From assembly GCA_024743255.1 (NCBI GenBank), contig JANSWY010000027.1:1-57001 (forward strand): a stretch of DNA of 57,001 nucleotides, written 5' to 3'. The stretch's first letter is position 1, and every line of letters begins with the position of its first letter. The position numbers and the translations under genes were made by a program. This stretch comes from a bacterium. GTDB lineage: Bacteria; Bacteroidota; Bacteroidia; Cytophagales; Cyclobacteriaceae. The notes beneath the pieces were generated by a model. That model did no database searches. It saw nothing but the letters and a program-made list of their open reading frames with translations, and had not been told where the DNA came from. This document shows positions 47,405 through 56,300 of this stretch, piece after piece.

Positions 47405-47444
47405 TGACATCCAAATGACATATTGTCAGTAAAGAAAAATGTCA
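47405..47444. promoter_or_regulatory. TGACA/TGTCA half-site cluster upstream of miaB and the carbonic anhydrase gene
   Basis: TGACA at 47405 and 47416 and TGTCA at 47424 and 47440, four half-sites in 40 bp, directly upstream of the -7 box. The motif is the same as in the groES control region. Confidence 0.45.
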
Positions 47445-47502
47445 ATCATTATTCATTCGACCTAATGCTGCTATAGATTTAATTCATAATTAACAATAAC
47501 TG

Positions 47503-48018
47503 ATGATGACATTGATAAGAGAATTGAACGGTATCAAACCAAATTATGGTGAAAATTGTTGGTTTGCCGAAACAGCGGTAATAATTGGTGATGTAAAAAT
47601 GGGGGATGAGTGTTCTGTTTGGTACAACGCTGTTGTTAGAGGAGATGTACACAGCATTGAGATGGGTAATAAAGTGAACGTTCAGGATAATGCTGTTATC
47701 CATTGTACCTATCAAAAGGCAAAGACCGTAATTGGAAACAATGTTTCAATTGGTCACACAGCGATTGTGCATGGCTGTACCTTGATGGATAATGTTTTAA
47801 TTGGTATGGGTGCAATGGTGATGGATCATGCTGTGGTTGAAGAGGGAGCACTAGTTGCTGCAGGTGCTATTGTGTTGGAAAACACTGTAGTAGAAGCAGG
47901 ATATATTTATGCCGGTGTTCCAGCAAAAAAAATAAAGCTGACGGAGGGCAATAGTAAAGAAATGATTGAAAGAATAGCAAATAATTATGTCAAGTATGCA
48001 AGCTGGTACAAAGATTAA
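47503..48018 (+). CDS. Gamma carbonic anhydrase-like hexapeptide-repeat protein
   Basis: The 171-residue protein is a left-handed beta helix of hexapeptide repeats (IIGDVKMGDECSVWYNAVVRGDVHSI...). It has the gamma-class signature with zinc-ligand candidates in NAVIHCTY and IGHTAIVHGC, and a C-terminal helix (KEMIERIANNYVKYASWYK). Such proteins trimerise; some are carbonic anhydrases, others have unknown ligands. It overlaps the next gene (DinB) by 32 bp. It is divergent from miaB. Catalysis is plausible but unproven. Confidence 0.88.
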   Translation: MMTLIRELNGIKPNYGENCWFAETAVIIGDVKMGDECSVWYNAVVRGDVHSIEMGNKVNVQDNAVIHCTYQKAKTVIGNNVSIGHTAIVHGCTLMDNVLIGMGAMVMDHAVVEEGALVAAGAIVLENTVVEAGYIYAGVPAKKIKLTEGNSKEMIERIANNYVKYASWYKD

Positions 48019-48526
48019 GAAACCACAAGAGGGATTATATCATCCTTTTTTTAAAAGATATATGGATCAGATTTCTGAAGATCAGGACTTAATTGCTTTT
48101 TACGTAAAGCAGTTTAATGAATTCAAGAAATTTGTTCAATCGGAATTAATTTCAATTCAAGACTATGCATATGCTGAAGGTAAATGGTCTGTAAAAGAAG
48201 TTATCGGACATTGTATCGATGTTGAACGAATCATGAGCTACAGACTCCTCAGTATAGCCAGAGGAGATAGAACATCGCTTCCAGGTTTCGACGAAGATCC
48301 ATATGTTGAAGAATCCAATTTTAGTAACAGGTCAGTGGAAAGTTTACTGGAAGAGTTTGAAGTAGTTAGAAAATCCACGATGCTCTTAATTAAAAACTTA
48401 CTATTATCGGATTTTGAAAGGGTTGGGGAATCTAATGGGAGCCCTACATCGGTAAGTGCATTGGCCTATATGATTCCGGGACATTTGTCACATCATGTAC
48501 AAGTCTTGAAAGAAAGGTATCTTTAG
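47987..48526 (+). CDS. DinB-family putative metal-dependent protein
   Basis: A 179-residue four-helix protein of the DinB/YfiT superfamily, with metal-ligand histidines in EVIGHCIDVERIMSYR (about 74-89) and HLSHHVQVLKER near the end. The family includes bacillithiol transferases and many uncharacterised enzymes. The start overlaps the carbonic anhydrase gene by 32 bp; Met4 (47996) is an alternative. It is followed after 2 bp by the thioesterase gene. Confidence 0.88.
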   Translation: MSSMQAGTKIKKPQEGLYHPFFKRYMDQISEDQDLIAFYVKQFNEFKKFVQSELISIQDYAYAEGKWSVKEVIGHCIDVERIMSYRLLSIARGDRTSLPGFDEDPYVEESNFSNRSVESLLEEFEVVRKSTMLLIKNLLLSDFERVGESNGSPTSVSALAYMIPGHLSHHVQVLKERYL

Positions 48527-48528
48527 GT

Positions 48529-49041
48529 ATGTTCTACTTTGATGATACAAAGAAATATCCAATCCAAACTGAATCCAGAGTTAAGATTAGGTTTCAGGAT
48601 TGTGATCCTCTGCAACATTTAAATAATGCGAAGTATTTTGATTACTACTTTAATGCTAGGGATGATCAGGTTCCAAAACTGTATAATGTAGAGATGGCTG
48701 ATATTTTTCTTGCCTACAAAGCAGCATGGGTAGTGTATAACCATCAAATCAGCTATTTACGACCAGCAACAATAGGAGAGTGGGTTAGGGTTTATTCATC
48801 AATACTATGGTTTGATCAAAATACGGTTGTAGTTGAATACTATATGACGGATGATCAAGAAAGTCATTTAAAAAATATTCTTTGGAGCACCTTGAAATTC
48901 GTTGGAGTCAAAGATGGTAGAAAGGTAGATCATCCAGAAGATGTTCTTAAATTCTTGAATGCAACCAAGGACCCTAAAGTAGATTTTAAAAATATCACCT
49001 TGTCTGGAAGAATTAAAAACATAAAAGAAAAATATCAATGA
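48529..49041 (+). CDS. Acyl-CoA thioesterase, hotdog fold (4HBT type)
   Basis: The 170-residue protein has the 4-hydroxybenzoyl-CoA thioesterase signature: VKIRFQDCDPLQHLNNAKYFDYYFNARDD at about 19-47, with the catalytic Asp in DCDP. A second strand set (YNHQISYLRPATIGEWVRVYSSI) matches hotdog proteins. It hydrolyses acyl-CoA thioesters of unknown chain. It overlaps the next gene by 4 bp. Confidence 0.88.
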   Translation: MFYFDDTKKYPIQTESRVKIRFQDCDPLQHLNNAKYFDYYFNARDDQVPKLYNVEMADIFLAYKAAWVVYNHQISYLRPATIGEWVRVYSSILWFDQNTVVVEYYMTDDQESHLKNILWSTLKFVGVKDGRKVDHPEDVLKFLNATKDPKVDFKNITLSGRIKNIKEKYQ

Positions 49042-49382
49042 ATTTTTTAATACGAATGATACTGTCAGCAGTGGCAGTTTTGATTGGAGCCTATCTTCTG
49101 CCAGGTGTTCAGGTGGAAGGGTTCTTTACGGCATTTTTGGTCGCATTGATCCTTGCTCTCCTTAATGCAACAATCCGCCCAGTTCTGGTAGTGTTAACTA
49201 TTCCAGTTACTTTTCTAACATTGGGCCTGTTTTTATTGGTCATTAATTCTGCCATGATTCTTTTGGCAGATTGGTTCATATCTGGGTTTGAGGTAAATGG
49301 ATTTTGGTGGGCGTTGCTATTGAGTATAGTGCTTACAATCTTGAATTCATTCTTTTCAGATGCAAAAAAGGATAAAGATTAA
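49038..49382 (+). CDS. Phage-holin-family/DUF360-like membrane protein
   Basis: A 114-residue protein with four membrane segments and the typical pattern of the family: ILSAVAVLIGAYLLPGVQVEGFFTAFLVALILALLNATIRPVLVVLTIPVTFLTLGLF, then the INSAMILLADWFISGF segment. Members are widespread integral membrane proteins of unknown function, and the phage-holin label is misleading. It overlaps the thioesterase gene by 4 bp and the converging sprF-like gene by 4 bp. Confidence 0.85.
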   Translation: MNFLIRMILSAVAVLIGAYLLPGVQVEGFFTAFLVALILALLNATIRPVLVVLTIPVTFLTLGLFLLVINSAMILLADWFISGFEVNGFWWALLLSIVLTILNSFFSDAKKDKD

Positions 49383-50299
49383 AAATACACAGGACACTGT
49401 GGATCCTTCTTGGCATTTCTAATTTTGATTCTGTAGTTCACTAAAATTTCATGAGAACCTGGAGAATATGCATTGATAGAAGATGTTTCAGTTTCGTATG
49501 CATAACCCGCTCTAAGGTTGTCATTCAGAATTAATTGGAATACAAAGGTTAAGGCATTACTACTTCTGTAACTGACTCCTGCGTAAGCTACACTTTCAAA
49601 TATCAAATTGAAATTCAAGTCAAACTGTGGTTTGGCATTTTCCTGGAACCTCAATAGGACAGAAGGGTTTAATTTGATAAGTTTCGACATGGTGATTGCA
49701 GCTCCTGCAGTTCCATAGTAATATCTTGATTCTCGGGCCTCACTGTCTATCACATTGGTTACTTTATTTTCCAGTATGTAAGGAACAGATAGACCAACAA
49801 AAAATTCTCTATTGGCCAGGTAGATACCTGTACCAAAATTGGGACTCATTTTACTTTCATTTCCTGATAAAAGGGGATCATCCAGATTGAACAGATCCAA
49901 TCTGCTGAAATCAATTTCCCTATTATCAAAACCACCTTGGATACCCATCGCCAGGATAGCACCACTCATTCTGATTTTGTAAGCATAGCTACCATAAAAT
50001 CCTGATTGAGTAGTAACCCCTAGTTGGTCCCTGTAGGCAGCAATTCCAATTCCAATTCGATTTTTCTTGAATGAACTGTGAGCAGTTAAGGACTGTAATG
50101 TTGGCGCCTCATCAATATTCACCCATTGATCTCTGTGAACAAAGGTGGCACTGAAAAGATTTAAACTTCCAGCATAGGCGGGGTTAATCAATAACCCATT
50201 GAACATATAAGTCCCTGTAATAGGTCTTTGCTGGGCATATGAAAACTGCCCAGCAAAGAATATTGCCATTATTAATACTAATACCCTGTTTATGTGCAT
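49379..50299 (-). CDS. sprF: PorP/SprF family type IX secretion membrane protein
   Basis: The 306-residue outer-membrane protein has a signal peptide (about 1-22, ending SYAQ) and the PorP/SprF opening RPITGTYMFNGLLINPAYAGSLNLFSATFVHRDQWVNIDEAPTLQSLTAHSSF. The rest is beta-barrel-like and ends YRIKIRNAKKDPQCPVYF. In Flavobacterium johnsoniae SprF is needed to put the giant adhesin SprB on the surface, and such genes lie next to type-B sorting-domain proteins. Here it follows the giant gene by 14 bp, so the two are co-transcribed. The symbol reflects that context; the protein could equally be called PorP-like. Confidence 0.85.
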   Translation of the reverse strand: MHINRVLVLIMAIFFAGQFSYAQQRPITGTYMFNGLLINPAYAGSLNLFSATFVHRDQWVNIDEAPTLQSLTAHSSFKKNRIGIGIAAYRDQLGVTTQSGFYGSYAYKIRMSGAILAMGIQGGFDNREIDFSRLDLFNLDDPLLSGNESKMSPNFGTGIYLANREFFVGLSVPYILENKVTNVIDSEARESRYYYGTAGAAITMSKLIKLNPSVLLRFQENAKPQFDLNFNLIFESVAYAGVSYRSSNALTFVFQLILNDNLRAGYAYETETSSINAYSPGSHEILVNYRIKIRNAKKDPQCPVYF

Positions 50300-50313
50300 A
50301 ACAAATTTGATCG

Positions 50314-53300
50314 CTATCTAACTAGTTGAAGGAATCCTTGAATATTAGTACTTCCATCTCCTTTACTAATCACGTAGTAGTAGGTTCCTTCCGGAAGTCT
50401 GGTCGCCCCAAGGCTTACACCAGTATTCGCATATCCTTCAAATCTAACAGTATTATTATCATATCCCTCAACTTCGTAAACCTTCGCTCCAGCCCTGTTA
50501 AATATTTCAACGACGTTATTAGGGAAATATTCGATACAATCTATTAAGAAAAAGTCATTTTTACCATCTCCGTTATCAGAAACTCCATTGTAAACTACAA
50601 TATCGGTTCCAACTGTGAAGTACGCTACAGTAGCACAACCACTTTCAGCTCTGTAATAAACTGCATGGTTTCCTGGAGGTGCATTTGTCCAAGCCTGGTT
50701 ATTTCTGTTATCTTCTTCGTCATCCAGATTTGGTATTCCGTCTCCAGTAATTGATCCTGGTTCTACATTCGCGTACCATAATACAGTATCAGAAGAAACC
50801 GCATTTGTTACACTGATGAATGCCTGACCTGAATACAGCTGAGATAATGTTGCATCCTCCGCTCTCACACATGAGTTAGTCACTACCTGTACTGCAATCT
50901 CAGGTTCGATCGGATCGAAGAATACTCTAATCGATGCTCTTTCAGATACACAACCAGTGTTGATGTCAGTAGCAATTACTTCGTAAGTAGTAGAGTCAAG
51001 ACCTCCGATTGCAGCACCAGTATGAATCAATGTATTTGGATCATCGGCTCTGTACCAATCGAATGTATAATTATCTGTATCACCACTAATTGAAGCTCTG
51101 GCTTGACCATTTGGCTCACTACAGTATGTTCTGTTTGCAACAAGCGCAACACTTGGTAATGGAACTTGCTCTGTGTCATCTGTTATTGTGAAGAACTCAA
51201 GATTGTCACAACCTGTAATAAGGTCAGTAATCAAGACCGCATACGTTCTAGCTTCCAATGTATCAACTCTAAGTCCAGTGTAGAACGATGAAGTAGCAGT
51301 AGTATCTGTTCCTACCCACCAGTCAAACTGGTATCTGAAAATGTCACCTGAAGGAGAACTTACTGAAAGGATACCATTAGGTCTAGCAGGATCACAATTT
51401 GTAAGTCCAGCTTCCATGTTAAACTCAATGTCAGGAGTTTCAGTCATGTCTTCAACCACAACTTGAGTAACATTTGATTGACAGAAGCCATCAATATTAT
51501 CAATTACAAGTACCGAATATGTTCCATCAGGTAAGCCTTCAATGAATCTTCCTGTTGTATCAGCATCTGCCGGATCAGGATCAGAAGGAGTACCGAAGTA
51601 CCAGTAGTAGCTGTAATCATTTACACCTCTAAGTGGTTCAATAACCGCTACACCCACACTACCATTTGGATTAATACAGTTTGTATTAGGTGATGAAGAA
51701 GTACTAAGCATGATTGGCTCAGGGATATCTTCACTAACTCCAAATATTTCCTCTGAAGTACAGCCACTAGCAAGGTCTGTTGCAACCACTCGGTAGTCTG
51801 TTGCTTCAAGGCTATCAGCAGTTGCACTATTAGCCTCAATCAGATTACCACTTAGGTCATACCAATCAAATTGGTATAGAGCAGGATCTGATGAACCATT
51901 TGCAGCTACCGTTAATGTACCGTTCGGGTTCGATGGATCACAATTTGTTTGTGGAGTAAAGAACGTCAGAGTGATTACAGGAGGAGCTGAGTTGTCTTCA
52001 ATCTCAACCTCAAATGTTCCTGTTAAACAAGCTGTAGTATTATTCTGTCCAATAACAAAGTATGTTCCAGCCACTAAACTATCCATTACACCATCTGTTA
52101 CAGTTTGAATTGCTGCTGCGCCAGTACTAGGATCAGTATCATACAAGAAGTATGTGTAATCGGTTATACTTCCGAATGATACACTAGTAACAGTAATAGA
52201 AGCATCTAGAGGATTACATGTTGTAAGATTTGTAGCTGCCAATTCCATATCAGGAGTCTGACTTACACCAGGAACGTCAATGTCCTGAGTAATCGTACAA
52301 CCCGTAGTAGTATTTCTAACAAATGCAGTGTAAGTACCAGCATCAAGTGTTGAAGCAGTACTGGCAAAGCTCACTGTATCATTACTTGAATCAATCCATC
52401 TGAACTCGTATGTCGCGTCAGTCAGTTCAGTCTCACCATCAGCAGTGGCAGAAACTTCACCTGTTGCTGTTCCTCCTGTACAAACTGAATCTGCTTGAAC
52501 TAGTGTTACAAGTAGTTCCGGAAGGATAGGGGAGTCATCAATTGTAAATTCAAACGGACCCGAAGTACAGTTATCATCGTTTTTCAATACTTCTACAGAG
52601 TAATCACCAGCAGTTAATCCACTTATTGATGAAGTAGTTTCACCTGTAATTATGGCTGCTCCGGAGTACCAAGTAAATGTATAGTCAGTATTGAATGTAG
52701 CTGAGCTTACGGAAGAACCATTATAAGATATTTCAGTTACTTCAGCACTTCCGTTACCTATACAATCAGTCTGAGCAACTATAGTAGCATCTTCAATGAT
52801 TGGAAGTATTTGCTCATTAAATAGTTCAACTTCTTGTTCATTTGTACAACCTGTTGTTGTTTCAGTTACTACAACTGTGTAAATACCCTCATCCTGATTT
52901 GTTATCTCATTTGTGTTACCACCATCTGCATTGTCAACTGCAGTTGTGGTTCCAGATCCGTCATACCACTGGAATGAGTAATTAGCAAATTCAGCATCCG
53001 AAGATGAGTATCCATCAACCGTTGTAATTGTTAGTGTACCATTCGAAGTGATACCACAACCAATATTGGCAACCTGATCAAACGCTAATTCAGGAATCAT
53101 TGTGCTGTCAGGAACAATAACGTTCAACACTGCACTCGCACACTCACTTGATGAATTAGTAGCAACAATGAAGTACTCACCAGCATCAAGGTCAGATGCA
53201 GTTATACCTGCAGATCCAACAAATGGAGATCCTGTAATATGAGTGCCATCTATACTATCCATTCTGATCGAAATACTGTAGTCTGCTAAAGTACCAGGAC

Positions 53301-56300
53301 TAATATCAGAATCTGTTAGAACAATTTGTCCATCTCCAACATCGGTAGTACAGATTCTATCCTCAGTGATTTGAGCATCAGGAATTGTAACTACAGGTAT
53401 ATCATAACCATCATCAAGTATATAACTCTGTATAGTCTCACAACCAGTGGTTAAATCAGTCACTCTAACAGTGTATGTGTTTCCACTTAAATTCTCAAGA
53501 ATATTTGCATTAACTGGTGTCCCAGAATCAGTACCATTATTAGCATGTGCTGTAGATGTATCATCTCCATCAAACCATTCAAATGAATAACCTCCAGCCG
53601 AAACGCTTCCGTTCGTTTGCGCTTCAATTGAAATGCTTCCGTCAGGATTCACACAATTCATGTTAGCAGAAGAAGCTGTCAGAGTTAATTCTGGGTAAGC
53701 CAGGTCTTCACCAATTTCGAATGGTACAAAGTCTGAAGTACAGTTGTAAGTCTGATCATAAGCAGTTACATAATAAGTTCCTGCAGCAAGATCAGTAGGC
53801 TCTGCACCTTCTGTGAATGTTCCAATAGTTGTGAAAGTGCTATCGTAGTATGTCAATGTATATGTTGATGCTACAACGGATCCTAATCTTGTCGAAGTAG
53901 GAGAGTTCACAGTAAATGTTCCATTATCTGAAGTACAGTTAGTATCATCAGAAGTTGAAGCAATTGAGATCTCAACTAATACATTGTCGTTCTCAAGAAC
54001 AAATGTTGCAATACCAACACAACCATCAGATCCTGCAGTAGGTCCTTGATCTTCTACTTCTACATAGTAAGAACCTGCAGCTAATCCTGAAATAGTAGCC
54101 GTTGTTACATCTGTAGGGTTAGAACCATTTCCTAGGTCCTGACCATCAGCTGCGATAAGTGTACCTGAATTTGGTTCTCCTATGTACCATGCATATGTAT
54201 AAGTACCTCCATCATCGTTCCCAATAGTTGCAGTTAGAATACCGTCCGCATCAAATGTTCCTAGTGAAGGATCACATATGGTATTGGATGTAGATGTGAT
54301 GCTCACCTCAGGTAATGAGGAAACATCAAGAATTTCAAACTGAATTGGAGCCGAAGTACAACCTGGTGCAATAGCACTTCCAGCATCAAATGAAGCTGTC
54401 AAGTAGTAGATTCCTGGGCTTAATGATGTGAAGTCAGGGTTTCCAGTTTGACTTGTTACTGTACTAGTCAATTCAACATCATCATACAATGTGTAAGTAA
54501 TATCTCCATCATCTAGGAAGCCTGCACCACCTGTACCGGTGATAGTAGTAGCGCCATCTTCATTAGAAGTGTAAGTCAACTCAGTTACTGAAATATCACC
54601 ATTATCAGGAGTACAATCAGAAACATCATTTGAAGTACTTGCACTTATTGTTAAGATATATGGATCATCCTCAACCTCAACAATGATCTGATCCACACAA
54701 CCAACACCATCAGCTGCAGTTCCTAGAGCAGTTACTACGATTGTGTAGAAGTTAGCTTCTAAGCCAGTAGCTGAAGTAATATTAGTTCCACCTTGGAAAT
54801 TAGTTCCAGTTGTTCCGGAACCTTCGTACCATTGGAAATCATAGTTATTCTCATCTGTGTCAGGTGCGGTTATTTCAACAGTAATTGCACCGTTACCACC
54901 TGAACAGTAATTATCATCATTCAGAACTGTAACATTGATAGTAGGCTCTGTTCCTTCCTGACCTACAACAACCTGATAAGTACCAGACACACAACCTGTA
55001 GTTTCATCAGTGATGATGATGTCGTATGTATCAGGCTCAAGACCAGAGATTGTTTCAGGGTCAGTAGATAGCGCTAGAGCTGCATTATCTGAAGTGTTTG
55101 TGTTAACACCGTCAATTGATATTGTATAGTCAGTTATAGCTCCACCACTACCTGAGATATCAGCAAAGTCGATTACTATAGAACCATTTGCAGGTGATGT
55201 ACAATCTGTTGCAGGGTTAGCAGTCACATTTGCCACATCCAGAGTCACATCAGTGAAGTTAGATGTCAATGTGAACTCACCCGAAACGGTACAACCTAAG
55301 TTTCCTGTAGTGTTATCAGTAACTTCTACCCAGTAAGTACCTTCAGAAAGATTTGAGATTACTGAAGTTCTGGTACCAGACTCATCAATGGAAACAGTAG
55401 AACTATTAAGTACATCTGTATCATTGATAGGAGTAGATACATCACCAGTTGCTCCCAAGTACCTCTGGAAGTCGTAGTTATCATCAGCATCACCTGTTAC
55501 TGTAGCTGTTAATTGACCAGTCGCTTCAAGCGAACCGAATGTAGGATCACAAATTGTGTTGGCAGCATCTTGTACTATATCAATCGTAGGATTGTCTGCA
55601 TCATCTTCAATCACGAACTGTAGACCTGGAGTTGAACAACCAGGAGCAATAGTTCCTCCGGTAAACTCGGCAACTACATAGTAAGTGCCTGGACTTAAGC
55701 TAGAGAAGTCTGGGTTACCTGATTGAGGTCCGGTTACAACACTTGTTAAAGCGGCATCATCATATAATGTATAATCAATATCCGCATCATTCAGGCCAGC
55801 ACCAGTGATTGTTGTTGCACCGTCTTCAGCAGAAGTATAAGTCAATTCTGTAATTGAGATGTCACCATTGTCTGGAGTACAATCAACTACATTATTTGAA
55901 GTGCTATTCGTAATCTCAAGCACGTAAGGATCGTCCTCAACTTCTACTACAATCTGATCCACACAGCCAATACCATCCGCAGCTGTACCCAGAGCAGTCA
56001 CTACAATAGTGTAGAAGTTAGCTTCAAGACCAGTAGCCGATGTAATGTTAGTTCCACCCTGGAAGTTAGATCCAGTTGTGCCAGTTCCTTCGTACCATTG
56101 GAAATCATAGTTGTTCTCGTCAGTATCAGGAGCTGTTATTTCAACAGTAATTGCACCATTTCCACCTGTACAGTAGTTGTCATCATTCAGAACGGTAACA
56201 TTGATAGTAGGCTCTGTTCCATCCTGTCCAACAACCACCTGGTAAGTATCAGATACACAACCTGTAGTTTCATCAGTAATTACGATATCATATGTATCTG

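Noticed and set aside
47358-47414. N-terminal extension of MiaB
   Set aside because: It includes the putative -7 promoter box and has no counterpart in the family.
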